Shown: positions 1-8,920 of the stretch, piece after piece
Position numbering within the stretch: the stretch's first letter is position 1
Layout of the letters: every line of letters begins with the position of its first letter
From: Collibacillus ludicampi
GTDB taxonomy: Bacteria > Bacillota > Bacilli > Tumebacillales > BOQE01
Length of the DNA stretch: 64,000 nt
Reading direction: 5' to 3'
Assembly (NCBI RefSeq): GCF_023705585.1
Contig: NZ_BOQE01000001.1
Coordinates: 2,512,710 to 2,576,709 of the forward strand
The notes under the pieces: model-generated
What the model was told of the DNA's origin: nothing
What the model saw: the letters and a program-made list of their open reading frames with translations, nothing else
The model's database searches: none
Made by a program: the position numbers and the translations under genes

Positions 1-178
1 TTTTTTATGGGCTGGAACAATTTTGCGAACTGCTCTAGGTAGCTCTTCGGAAAAGAGATTTAAATCTTAGCCTCGCATTCCATCTGTACAAGCAACGAAA
101 TGGGTAACATGGGACATGTAGAAGGAATAATGGAAGCGAGCAAAATGGAATTCAACAGTTTTCCTGTTTTGTTAGAAC

Positions 179-207
179 GGGACAAGTGCATACAAAACTG
201 ATATGAT
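179..207 (+). promoter_or_regulatory. Probable sigma-A promoter of the shikimate kinase paralogue
   Basis: A -35-like GGGACA (179-184) is followed by a 17-base spacer and a good -10, TATGAT (202-207). Transcription would begin near 214. An in-frame ATG at 203 lies inside this -10 box, which argues for the ATG at 254 as the true start. Confidence 0.45.
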
Positions 208-253
208 AAAGTCAAATATTTTTGAGATCTTCCAGGGAGAGAGTGAGTTTCGC

Positions 254-820
254 ATGTCAGAAAATATAGAAATCCCTATTCGCGAGAAAAATATTGTGTT
301 GATCGGATTTATGGGAGTGGGCAAAACGACGATTGGCAAACTGGTGGCGCAAAAACTTTACCGAGACTTTATTGATGTCGATGAAGAAATCGAAAAAATC
401 TATAAAATACCGATCACGCAAATTTTTAAGGAATTGGGTGAAAAAGAATTTCGTAAATTCGAAAAGGAATTCATTGTAAACACTTGCAGCCAGACGAAAC
501 TGAAGGTAATTTCTTTGGGGGGAGGAGCTTTCTTACATGAGGAAGTAAGAAATGTGTGTCTATCCAGATGTATCGTGATCTATCTTGATCTATCATGGGA
601 ATCCTGGAAAGAGAGGTTGCCTTTAATCATAGACAGTCGCCCGGTACTGCAAAACAAGACTTTGGAAGAGATCGAAGAGATTTTTTTTAAAAGAAGAGAG
701 GCATATGCCCTTCATAATTCAAAAATCTGCACGAATGATTTGCCACCTGAAACAGTGGCCGATTCAATCGTCGAATCCATAAAAATGGCTTGGGATCTTT
801 ACCAACCGCATCGTGAATAA
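254..820 (+). CDS. Shikimate kinase family protein (AroK-like paralogue)
   Basis: A P-loop kinase of the shikimate kinase family, 188 residues from the chosen start, close to the usual 165-190. Seen in the protein: Walker A GFMGVGKTTIGK near residue 18, the DVDEEIE substrate-binding stretch, the LGGGAF motif that contacts shikimate, and the lid-region RPVL motif. Family knowledge: it phosphorylates shikimate at the 3-OH in the cytoplasm. The start at 254 is preferred over the ATG at 203 because an AGGGAGAG-like ribosome site lies just upstream and 203 falls in a putative -10 box. It stands alone, with no other aro genes nearby, next to catabolic genes, so it may be a second copy or act on a related polyol acid. 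Family assignment is firm; the biological substrate is not. Confidence 0.8.
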   Translation: MSENIEIPIREKNIVLIGFMGVGKTTIGKLVAQKLYRDFIDVDEEIEKIYKIPITQIFKELGEKEFRKFEKEFIVNTCSQTKLKVISLGGGAFLHEEVRNVCLSRCIVIYLDLSWESWKERLPLIIDSRPVLQNKTLEEIEEIFFKRREAYALHNSKICTNDLPPETVADSIVESIKMAWDLYQPHRE

Positions 821-965
821 ATTTTGTGAAAAGCACCTCTCCGAGAGGCGACATGTGGCGGAATCCTTTCCATCAACAGCCCTTGATGGCTGTTTGAAAA
901 TGGCTCAGGAAACCGCCGCTTTCCGTTTCATGAGAAATTGTTGAAGTTCCTGAGTAATTCTTCGG

Positions 966-2318
966 TTATATGTTCAGGGAGAAGTGTAACCAATAGGCAA
1001 AGCTTATGCCGATTAACATATAAAACAGGGCAAATGCGATGTTCCATTGGGTTATTCGATACGGGTTGACTTTTATTTCACTGGATAAAAGTGAAACCGA
1101 TACATTATATGGGCTATACATAACTGTCGCCAAGCTGCAAGAGATCAATACCAAAGCAAAAGAAAGCGAAGAGACCTGACTGAGAACGGGAGACAGGATT
1201 TTCACGAATAAAGTTAGGGAGACCAGCGGGTGGAAGCCGGCCAGGGCTGTGATGAAAAAATATACGCCGATTATAAGATAGAAAATGAACTTATGATTTA
1301 TAAAATGGGCGAGAAAGGATTGCAGAATCGAGATCCACTCCATATGGGCGATCATGTCAACAAAAAATCCTGCAGTTAAAAACATAAAGAAATAGTTGGA
1401 CAGATTATGGGTTTGTCGTTTCCAATGTGGAATCGTGAAGATCATATACCGCTTCCATTTTTTCATGATAAAAGCGATTGTAATTGAGAATGGAAGAATC
1501 ACAAGGACAACGGAAAACAAAAAACCAAAGCCGGTCATTCGATTCATGAGAGAAACGATTACGATGAAGAGAATGAAAATACCTATTAACTGAAACATCT
1601 TTCTTTTGATCTTGTTTCTTTTGTTAAGATGAAGGTCTGAACATTGGATGGCTAAATGACTGGATGGATCCATAGAAAACAGCAATCTGTTTAGAATCAT
1701 AAAAACGATAGAAAGAAGAAAGGTAAAAGGAAAAATTTTGTAATATGTTTCGTTTGTCGTGTCAATCGAGATACTGACGAGGACTTCAAAAGGACTCCAG
1801 GTTAAAGCGAGTGCGTAAGCTCTCAGAAGGCTTCTTGAATAAAAACGTCGAGTCATATCATCCGGAAAAGGATGTAATGAGAGAGACAGGGATTGAACCA
1901 AAAGGGGAATGGTTGCTATATTCAGGAAGATACCGAGTAGTTGGGTCACAAAGGCACTTCTTGTATAGAGTTGGGACAATTGTTTGGTTTTAAGCGTCAA
2001 CAGTTGATTGAGTTGACGATCGAAATGTCCAATATGGATGATTGAACGAATAAACGGAAGCATAAAAAACAATGAAAGAAGTCCTAACATGGTTTCAAAG
2101 TGAAAAATAAAGGCATACCAAGGGGCATGAGAATAAAAAAAAAGGATCCAACCGGAAGACAGAAAAAAAAGCCCCGTTAAAAGATAAAGGCCAGAAGCTT
2201 TTCGAAAGGAAATCACAAGAGAAACGACAGCCAAAATTCCCATCGAATAGGAAAAGAGTTTCAGCGGAAAGAAATTTTTAACTATTTCCGGATGAGAAAG
2301 CCATCTTGATTGAACCAT
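966..2318 (-). CDS. Polytopic membrane protein, permease-like, N-terminus doubtful
   Basis: A very hydrophobic protein of up to 450 residues with about 11-12 predicted transmembrane stretches and short basic loops. Its general look resembles ion-transporter superfamily permeases, but I do not recognise a specific family. The first ~12 codons overlap the antisense of an alcohol dehydrogenase remnant, and neither the ATG at 2318 nor the next in-frame ATG (about 2243) has a convincing ribosome site. The original 5' end may therefore have been lost in the same rearrangement that cut the dehydrogenase. It is convergent with the shikimate kinase gene and divergent from the TPP-enzyme operon. Function unknown; transport of an organic anion would be a guess. 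Confidence 0.55.
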   Translation of the reverse strand: MVQSRWLSHPEIVKNFFPLKLFSYSMGILAVVSLVISFRKASGLYLLTGLFFLSSGWILFFYSHAPWYAFIFHFETMLGLLSLFFMLPFIRSIIHIGHFDRQLNQLLTLKTKQLSQLYTRSAFVTQLLGIFLNIATIPLLVQSLSLSLHPFPDDMTRRFYSRSLLRAYALALTWSPFEVLVSISIDTTNETYYKIFPFTFLLSIVFMILNRLLFSMDPSSHLAIQCSDLHLNKRNKIKRKMFQLIGIFILFIVIVSLMNRMTGFGFLFSVVLVILPFSITIAFIMKKWKRYMIFTIPHWKRQTHNLSNYFFMFLTAGFFVDMIAHMEWISILQSFLAHFINHKFIFYLIIGVYFFITALAGFHPLVSLTLFVKILSPVLSQVSSLSFALVLISCSLATVMYSPYNVSVSLLSSEIKVNPYRITQWNIAFALFYMLIGISFAYWLHFSLNI

Positions 2319-2881
2319 TTGCGGTTGTTGTCCATGCTTTTAAAAAGGTCGATATTAAACAAGATACCTCTGTAGCGATTATCGGTTGCGGAACGGAGGG
2401 TCTGTTATCTGCCGCATTTGCCAAATATTTGGGTGCCTGTGTAACGGCCATCGACATCAACGCTTCCAAGCTCGAATTGGTTGGGAGACTCGGTGATGTG
2501 AGAGCCGTTATGCCCCATGAAATACATGGAGAGACATTCGATGTCGTCATCGAAGCAGCCGGAACCAGGAAATCCTTTGAACAGGGATTACAACTCGTGA
2601 GTCCCGGCGGGGAAATGATTTTAATTGGAATGACGCAAGAAGCAACGATTCCCGTTTCTCAGTTTGTTAGAAACGAGCTCTCATTATATGGAAGTATTAT
2701 CTATAATTATCCTACCGATTTTGTACAAAGCATCGAGTATCTCAGAGATCCCAAGTTAAATGCACACCAGATCATCTCACAGATCGTTCCTTTTTCCAGA
2801 TTCAATGAGGCTTATGAGTTAGCCCTAACAGGCAATTATGGAAAGATCCTTTTAAATTTTAAGGAGGCCCGTAACGTATGA
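2282..2881 (+). pseudogene. C-terminal half of a zinc-type alcohol dehydrogenase (MDR family)
   Basis: Only the nucleotide-binding half of a medium-chain dehydrogenase remains. Homology begins abruptly at 2282 with LFPDEKAILIEPFAVVVHAF, the hinge motif normally found about 150 residues into a ~340-residue protein. It continues through the Rossmann fingerprint GCGTEGLLSAAFAKYLGA and the acidic cofactor residue in the AIDIN stretch. The GroES-like zinc-binding catalytic domain is absent and a stop codon lies at 2279-2281, so the fragment cannot be a normal enzyme. Translation could still start at TTG 2306. It overlaps the next gene by four bases (ATGA), so it was once the first gene of the TPP enzyme-cupin-CoA transferase operon. 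This is a truncation at a recombination junction, not a frameshift. Confidence 0.75.
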
Positions 2882-4641
2882 AAGAACTAATATCTCATCA
2901 ACTCGTAATGTATCTTGAAATGCGTGGAGTCGAACACATTTTTGGTCTTTGCGGGCATACCAATATCGCGGTATTGAGCGCATTGGAGAAAAGCAAGATC
3001 AAATTTATCAATGTCCGACATGAACAAATCGCCGCGCATATGGCGGATGGGTATGCCCGGGCGAAAAAGCAGACTTCGGTCGTTTTGACTCATTTGGGGC
3101 CCGGATTGACGAATGCCGCAACGGGGGTTGCCAACGCTGCGTTAGATTCGATCCCGATGGTGGTGATTGCCGGGGATGTTCCAAGTCATTTCTATGGAAA
3201 ACATCCGCATCAGGAAATCAATCTTCATTCGGATGCCTCGCAATATGAAATCTACCGCCCCTTTGTCAAACGTGCTTGGCGTGTGGATCGCCCGGAGCTG
3301 TTCCCGGAAATTATCGAAAAGGCATTCCAATTGGCCGAAAATGGCAGGCCAGGACCGGTTTTGGTATCCGTTCCTATGGACATTTTTTCGAAAGAAGTAG
3401 ATGTCTCTTTATTTGAACGGTTAAAACACCATACCAAAACATTGCACAAGCCATCGATCGATAACGAAACTGCCAAACTGATGATCGAGAGACTGATCAG
3501 CGCCAAAAATCCTGTGATCTATGTGGGAGGGGGCATTCTGTTAGCGGATGCCTCCAAGGAATTAAGAGATTTGGTCGATCATCTGGGCATTCCGGTTGCG
3601 TACTCTTTGATGGGGAAAGGCGCCATTTCGGATGATCATCCACTCGCTTTGGGGATGACAGGTTTTTGGGGGACTCAATTTATAAATGATACGTGTCGTA
3701 ACGCGGATCTCATTTTAGCTTTGGGGACTCGTTTTTCCGAGGCGGATTGCAGTTCCTGGGAACCGGAATACACGTTTAATTTTCCCACAACCAAACTGAT
3801 TCACATCGATATCGATCCGAATGAGATTGGCCGCAATTATCCGGTGGAAATCGGGGCTGTCGCTGATCTGAAACAGGCTCTTGAGGTTCTCACCCGCGTT
3901 GCTAAAGAGATGGTTCCCGAAGGTAGAGAAAATTTAAAATTTAAACAAATAATAGTCGAATATAAGGAAGAATTTAGAAAGAAAAATCTTGTGCACGTCC
4001 AGGACAACTCCTATCCGATGAGACCTGAACGCATATTACAAGAGGTTCGCGAAGTCTTGCCGAGAGATGCTTATATCACAACTGACGTGGGGTGGAATAA
4101 AAATGGAGTGGGACAACAGTTTCCAATCTATGAAGCTGGTACCATTCTTACCCCTGGCGGTTATGCAACGATGGGATTTGGAGCTCCGGCTGCTCTAGGA
4201 GCTAAGATCGCTCAACCGGATAAAGTGGTGGTTTCATTAGTGGGAGATGGTGGTTTTGGACAAAACCCTTCTGTATTAGCCACCGCTGCGGAAGAAAACA
4301 TACCAGTCATTTGGGTAATTATGAATAATTATGCATTTGGCACGATTGCAGGGCTGCAAAAAGCCCATTATGGAACAACCCATGGCACTGTGTTTCATAA
4401 AGAGGGTAAACCGTATTCGCCTGATTTTGCAGCCATAGCAAAAGCGTACGGGGTGGAAGGAATTAAGATTCAATCGGCAGATGAATTTAAGCCCGCCCTT
4501 AAACACGCCATAGAATCTAACAAGCCGTTTGTCATCGATGTAGCCATGTTAAATGAACCCGTTCCGACTGCTGGACATTGGAATATTATGGATATTTACT
4601 CTCCTAATAAGAAAGTTCATCACGTTGCATTAACAATTTAA
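2878..4641 (+). CDS. Thiamine pyrophosphate-dependent enzyme, acetolactate synthase/2-hydroxyacyl-CoA lyase superfamily
   Basis: A complete 587-residue TPP enzyme with the three-domain layout of the acetolactate synthase superfamily: N-terminal PYR domain (about 1-170, cofactor-activating Glu at 49 in NVRHEQIAAHMADGYAR), central domain (about 195-330) and C-terminal PP domain with the metal/TPP motif VGDGGFGQN (about 455) ending in NN about 27 residues later. Family knowledge: these enzymes cleave or join alpha-keto acids or 2-hydroxyacyl-CoAs. There is no IlvN-type regulatory subunit nearby, so biosynthetic acetolactate synthase is unlikely. The downstream cupin and CoA transferase suggest catabolism, possibly of a CoA thioester as in oxalyl-CoA decarboxylase or 2-hydroxyacyl-CoA lyase. 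The precise substrate is not deducible. Confidence 0.8.
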   Translation: MKELISHQLVMYLEMRGVEHIFGLCGHTNIAVLSALEKSKIKFINVRHEQIAAHMADGYARAKKQTSVVLTHLGPGLTNAATGVANAALDSIPMVVIAGDVPSHFYGKHPHQEINLHSDASQYEIYRPFVKRAWRVDRPELFPEIIEKAFQLAENGRPGPVLVSVPMDIFSKEVDVSLFERLKHHTKTLHKPSIDNETAKLMIERLISAKNPVIYVGGGILLADASKELRDLVDHLGIPVAYSLMGKGAISDDHPLALGMTGFWGTQFINDTCRNADLILALGTRFSEADCSSWEPEYTFNFPTTKLIHIDIDPNEIGRNYPVEIGAVADLKQALEVLTRVAKEMVPEGRENLKFKQIIVEYKEEFRKKNLVHVQDNSYPMRPERILQEVREVLPRDAYITTDVGWNKNGVGQQFPIYEAGTILTPGGYATMGFGAPAALGAKIAQPDKVVVSLVGDGGFGQNPSVLATAAEENIPVIWVIMNNYAFGTIAGLQKAHYGTTHGTVFHKEGKPYSPDFAAIAKAYGVEGIKIQSADEFKPALKHAIESNKPFVIDVAMLNEPVPTAGHWNIMDIYSPNKKVHHVALTI

Positions 4642-4690
4642 ATTTTATAAAGATCTTATAAAAAAACTAATCTTTTGGGAGGAAAATCAG

Positions 4691-5104
4691 ATGAGCAAAA
4701 AAATGACAGTGAAAGAGGAAATGAGGATTAAAGTTTTGGATCAATTCAAAGATGCAAAAACATTGTGGCTTGGATTGGATCAGCCGGAGTTAAATCAGAT
4801 CCGGAAAGTATTCCAACTCATAACTCCTGAAACCGTGGGGTCAAAACATATCATGGCAGGTATAACAATTTTTTCTCCCGGGGAAGCAAGTTCGCTTCAT
4901 AACCATCCTAGTTCAGAGGAAATGGATGTAGTCATTAAAGGTTCGGGGGAAGTCGTCGATGCGCAAGGCAATCGACGTCCATTTAAAGAAGGTGACTTCA
5001 TGTTTATTCCGGAAGGGGAATTTCACCAGCACGTCAATACCGGTAATGAACCACTTTGGTTACTATGGTGCTATAGTCCGCAAGGCTATTTACCAAAGGA
5101 TTAA
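4691..5104 (+). CDS. Small single-domain cupin protein
   Basis: A 137-residue cupin. The first cupin motif is visible as SLHNHPSSEEMDVVIKGSG (His70, His72 and Glu76/77 as likely metal ligands) and the second as GDFMFIPEGEFHQHVN (His112 or His114). Small cupins act as dioxygenases, isomerases or ligand-sensing proteins. Here the gene lies 49 bases after the TPP enzyme behind a good GGGAGGAAAA ribosome site, so it is probably part of the same operon and may act on the same pathway intermediate. No extra domain is present. Catalytic activity is plausible because the metal ligands are intact, but the reaction is unknown. Confidence 0.75.
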   Translation: MSKKMTVKEEMRIKVLDQFKDAKTLWLGLDQPELNQIRKVFQLITPETVGSKHIMAGITIFSPGEASSLHNHPSSEEMDVVIKGSGEVVDAQGNRRPFKEGDFMFIPEGEFHQHVNTGNEPLWLLWCYSPQGYLPKD

Positions 5105-5109
5105 TTGAA

Positions 5110-5127
5110 AAGGGGGGATATCCCCCC
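5110..5127. repeat. Perfect GC-rich palindrome between cupin and small ORF
   Basis: The 16-base perfect palindrome GGGGGGATATCCCCCC lies in the 47-base gap between the cupin and the 89-residue ORF. It can form a hairpin in RNA but has no T-run after it, so it is not a classical terminator. It could act as an mRNA stability or processing element. Confidence 0.5.
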
Positions 5128-5151
5128 GATTGAAACCAAGGAGATGGATCT

Positions 5152-5421
5152 ATGGAGTCAAAATTTAACGAACTATTTAGTTCCTTAGGATATGAAGCCT
5201 TAGAAGTAATTCTTGGTATTCATCCTCGTTCTATCCCAGAAACTGAGGTTATGAAACTTGTACACTTGATTTGTTTATCTGAAGAGAATGAATATTTGGA
5301 GTCGGAGATTCAAAGTATTATAGACGCATATCATGAAAATCCAGAATTGAAGTTAAAATTATTACTCAATCTTGTTTCTACCAAATTTAACATTCAACAA
5401 ACGAAAGAGGAAGGTCAATGA
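5152..5421 (+). CDS. Hypothetical protein, 89 residues, helical and acidic
   Basis: A small, mostly helical, acidic soluble protein that I do not recognise. It has an excellent ribosome site (AAGGAGATGG), and its stop codon overlaps the start of the CoA transferase gene by four bases (ATGA), so the two are very likely translationally coupled and functionally linked. No cysteines cluster and there is no membrane segment or signal peptide. It could be an accessory or regulatory subunit of the neighbouring CoA transferase or TPP enzyme; this is inferred from position only. Confidence 0.6.
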   Translation: MESKFNELFSSLGYEALEVILGIHPRSIPETEVMKLVHLICLSEENEYLESEIQSIIDAYHENPELKLKLLLNLVSTKFNIQQTKEEGQ

Positions 5422-6617
5422 GTAGATTAGCGTTAGAAGGTGTCAAGGTACTCGATGTATCTACCATGATTGCTGCACCGTTTGGTGCGGTATTGTTAGG
5501 GGACTTTGGTGCGGATGTCATCAAAATTGAAATGCCGGGTAAAGGAGATACTCTGCGGCATGTGGGACCTTTTTTAGATAAGGAGCCTTTACGCTGGCCT
5601 GGATTATCTAGAAATAAGAAATCTCTAACACTCGATTTGCATAAATCAGAGGGTGTTGAAATATTTAAAAAATTGGTTGAAAAGGTAGATATTTTAATTG
5701 AAAATTTCCGTCCTGGAACCTTGGAAAAATGGGGAATTGGATATGATGTTCTAAAGGAAATAAACCCTAATTTAGTTATGATTAGAGTGTCTGGATATGG
5801 GCAAACGGGCCCCTTTAAGGATAAGGCTGGATTTGGAACTCCTGCTACTGCCTTCAGCGGATTCACTTATCTTCAAGGTTATCCAGATAGGCCCCCTGTA
5901 AGCCCTTCTTTTTCTTTAACGGACTATATTACCGGTATTTATGTTGCTTTTGCGGCTGTCACTGCTATCTACTATAGGGACGTTAATCCGAAAGGTTCCG
6001 GCCAAATGGTAGATATTGCCCTTTATGAATCTGTTTTTCGAATGCTGGAATTCCTGATCGCCGAATATGACCAGTTGGGCAAGGTACGGGAAAGGTCGCC
6101 CGGATTAAGCGGTCATTCCAGTCCGGCAGGAACATTTATGACCAAGGATGGGCACTGGGTTGTATTGGTTACCAGTACAGACTCAACATTCGAAAGATTG
6201 GCAAAAGCCATGAATCGAGAGGATCTTATAACGAATGAGAAATTCTATACGAATGAAAGAAGGCTACAAAATCATGAAGAAACCAATGGAATTGTAGCTG
6301 ATTGGATACGGAGCCTGCCTAGAGACGAATTGTTGCAACGATTGGATGAATATGGGGTTCCGGTCAGTCCAATTTTAAGTATAAAAGATATTTTTGAACA
6401 TCATCATTATCAGGCGCGCGAAAATATTATTGAGGTCAAACATCCGCGTCTTGGCAAAATCAAAGTCCCGGGGTTTGTTCCCAAATTTGAAAAAACTCCG
6501 GGCTCTATTCGGAATATAGCGCCAGATCTTGGCCAACACAATGACGAGATTCTTGTCAATCTCCTAGGATTGTCGCCATCTACAGTAAAAGAGTTGAAAG
6601 AAAAGAAAATTATATAA
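5418..6617 (+). CDS. CaiB/BaiF family (class III) CoA transferase
   Basis: A full-length (399 residues) class III CoA transferase. Visible family features are the N-terminal LEGVKVLDVSTMIAAPFG stretch, GDFGADVIKIEMPGKGD, the RNKKSLTLDL loop, ENFRPGTLEKWGIGYD and SGYGQTGPF. The catalytic aspartate is Asp169 in SLTDYITG, the same number as in formyl-CoA transferase. Family knowledge: the enzyme moves CoA between carboxylic acids through aspartyl-CoA intermediates in the cytoplasm. It is the last intact gene of the TPP enzyme-cupin-small protein cluster, followed by a terminator-like repeat. It likely activates the acid that the TPP enzyme then cleaves; that link is inference from operon structure. 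Confidence 0.85.
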   Translation: MSRLALEGVKVLDVSTMIAAPFGAVLLGDFGADVIKIEMPGKGDTLRHVGPFLDKEPLRWPGLSRNKKSLTLDLHKSEGVEIFKKLVEKVDILIENFRPGTLEKWGIGYDVLKEINPNLVMIRVSGYGQTGPFKDKAGFGTPATAFSGFTYLQGYPDRPPVSPSFSLTDYITGIYVAFAAVTAIYYRDVNPKGSGQMVDIALYESVFRMLEFLIAEYDQLGKVRERSPGLSGHSSPAGTFMTKDGHWVVLVTSTDSTFERLAKAMNREDLITNEKFYTNERRLQNHEETNGIVADWIRSLPRDELLQRLDEYGVPVSPILSIKDIFEHHHYQARENIIEVKHPRLGKIKVPGFVPKFEKTPGSIRNIAPDLGQHNDEILVNLLGLSPSTVKELKEKKII

Positions 6618-6645
6618 TTTCTCTATGATAATACTTTTGCGAAAA

Positions 6646-6716
6646 AAAGAAAAGTACCTCCTGTTAACATACGAGGTGTCAAGCTGCAGCGATGACCCAG
6701 AGGAGGTGCTTTTTTA
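6646..6716 (+). repeat. Terminator-like palindromic repeat, family B copy 1
   Basis: A long hairpin with arms AAAAGTACCTCCT and AGGAGGTGCTTTTTT around a ~40-base loop, followed by a T-run, placed just after the CoA transferase gene. It probably terminates that operon. The left half (AAAGAAAAGTACCTCC, then TGTTAACATAC and GGTGTC) is nearly identical to the reverse complement of a second element at 30070-30143, showing this is a dispersed repeat and not a one-off terminator. Confidence 0.65.
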
Positions 6717-6910
6717 CAGCGATTCCTTGCTATTTACATGCGCCATGGTATGTAACGTGAATCACAAGTGTACTGGAGATCCAATGTGTGATCATACATT
6801 TTTTAACAAAAGGGGCCGTACTCCATGAAAACTACGTTTGAAACTTGAACACGAGAGAATTTAGGAGAAAACAAAAGAAATAATTATTTTATTGTGGGAG
6901 GCTATTAACA

Positions 6911-7910
6911 ATGAAAAATGTTAGGTTAGCAGTGATGGGTATGAATCACGGGTATAAGTTTGCCAGTGACGCATAAAAAATACCAGGGGTAGAGCTTGTG
7001 GCTGTGGCAGGAGATAACGAGTTATCGGTGAGAAGAGCCAAGGAACTGAATGTGCCTTTATACACAGATTACAAGGATCTCGTGAATGAATGCAGTTTGG
7101 ATGGTGTGATTATAGCCTTGCCCAACCGATTGCATAAAGAGGTAGCCGAGGTATGCGCTAACAAGGGATTGCATGTTCTTGTGGAGAAACCTATTGCTTC
7201 TTCTATTGAAGAAGGCGAAGCAATTATCCAAGCATGTGCGAGGAACAATGTCAAACTATTGGTGGGGCATCACCGCCGTTTTTCCAGTAAAATGACAAAG
7301 CTGAAAGAGATTATTTCATCGGGCAAGTTAGGAGAAATTGTAGGCGTAAACATGTTATGGGTACTTGCCAAAGATCGGTCATACTATTCAGAGAGCTGGA
7401 GAGTGGCTCAGGGTGGAGGCCCCTTGCTTATAAATGGCATTCACGATATTGACAACTTGAGATTTGCAACAGGTCTAAAAATAAAAAGCGTTTATGCTGT
7501 AGCGCGCAATAGCATTAGAGACAAGTGAAGGAGCAACCATCAATTATTTCGTATCTGACGGAATACCATCACCGTGGTCTTATGAATTTAATGTTAAAGA
7601 AAACCCTAAATATCACCGCTATAATGAAGATTGTTACTATTTCTTTGGTACAAAGGGAAGTCTATCTTTTCCAAGCTTTAACATGTATTCCTATGATGAA
7701 GAAAATTACGGATGGGAACACAAATTAATAATAGAAAAATATGAAGTCGAGGATAACGATCCGATGACTGCAGAGCTGTTGCATTTTGTCGATGTCTTGA
7801 GGGGAGAATCTGAACCCCTTGTGAGCGGGGAGGACGCACTTGAAACATTGAAAGTAATAAACGCAATCAGAGAGTCTGCCGATAAGGGGCAGAAGATTTA
7901 TATTAACTAA
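6911..7910 (+). pseudogene. Gfo/Idh/MocA-type NAD(P)-dependent oxidoreductase, broken twice
   Basis: The reading frame starts well (ATG 6911 behind GGGAGGC, MKNVRLAVMGMNHGYKFA) but meets an in-frame TAA at 6974, codon 22. The same frame then continues to 7528 with typical family motifs (ALPNRLHKEVAEVC, VLVEKPIA, VGHHRRF, GGGPLLINGIHDID), after which a one-base shift near 7520 is needed to read the rest (EGATINYFVSDGIPSPW and so on) to 7910. Intact members are about 330 residues and oxidise or isomerise sugars, inositols or related polyols. With both a nonsense and a frameshift mutation, this copy is very probably dead. It was followed by an MFS carrier, also truncated, suggesting a lost sugar-acid module. 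Confidence 0.8.
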
Positions 7911-8055
7911 ACTATAAATAACTTTACGAAAAAGGGAGCCGAGATTTATCTGCTGTTCTCGAATATCGTTCACATGTAATCTTGGAGGTAGTAATCGACA
8001 TAACTACGGTCAAACACATAGATGGCTTCCGAAGGTCAATTGAGGGAGGGTAAGC

Positions 8056-8727
8056 ATGAATAGTAAAGTTGGAAATGCACGCTGGATTATCGCGATGTTA
8101 CTTGGTATCGGTTGTGTTGTCAATGTATTCGACCGTACGAATATGTCGGTTGCAACAGCATCACTTATGCAGGAATACGGTTTATCAAAAGTACAAATGG
8201 GCATCATCTTATCGGCATTTTCATGGTCATACGCTCTGACTCAAATACCAATAGGCATTTTGTTAGATAGGATTGGGATCAAGTGGATCATGCGGATCGG
8301 AACATTGCTCTGGTCTGTTGCTACCTTAATGACAGCTATTGTGAGTGGAAAGGGACTCATCATACTTTCCCGCTTGATTCTTGGCGTTGCCGAAGCGCCA
8401 ATGTTTCCAAGTGCCTCAAAAGCGACAGGGTATTGGTTTCCAGTTAAGGAGCGTGGTCTTGCTACTGCTGCTTTCGACGCTGCAGTAAGGTTTTCCAATG
8501 TCATCGGTGTTCCTATAGTAGCTTGGTCTGTATCACAATGGGGGTGGCGTGGCGGTTTTTGGCTTACTGGCATATTAAGTTTGTTCTATGCGATTGTGTA
8601 CTGGATATTGTATCGTGATCCAACAGAGGCTCGGTTTTTATCTGATACTGAGCGTCAGTTTGGGAGCATTGAGAAAATCAAAACTTCATACGATGAGTAT
8701 GTCTCTCCCGTTAATGTTGTTAAGTAA
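8056..8727 (+). pseudogene. N-terminal half of an MFS transporter (anion:cation symporter type)
   Basis: The first 223 residues of a major facilitator protein with six transmembrane helices. The N-terminal motif NVFDRTNMSVA, the loop 2-3 motif ILLDRIGIKW and GVAEAPMFPSASKATGYWFP are typical of the anion:cation symporter (ACS) family that carries hexuronates, phthalate or similar organic anions. Family members have ~420-450 residues and twelve helices. Here the frame ends at TAA 8727 after a short hydrophilic tail, and no second half is seen downstream. A strong ribosome site (GAGGGAGGG) precedes the ATG. A six-helix half is unlikely to transport on its own, so I treat it as a truncated gene. 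Confidence 0.7.
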
Positions 8728-8920
8728 AAAATGATTGTTAACTAGATATGAAGTTTCCAAGCTGTAGAAGCTCAATTATATTATGGGGAACGCATTGGTT
8801 CAACCAAAATATAATAGAAAAGTATTAACATCCATTTAGTAGCATTCACAATTCAGTTACAGCTTGAAAAACAAAGATCAAAAAATCTGGTTCATCACCA
8901 CGAGTAAAGTGAGGATTATT

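Noticed and set aside
5387-5866. 159-codon minus-strand frame
   Set aside because: Antisense to the start of the CoA transferase gene, without recognisable motifs.
6625-6828. 67-codon plus-strand frame after the CoA transferase
   Set aside because: It runs through the terminator-like repeat at 6646-6716 and has no ribosome site, so translation is unlikely.
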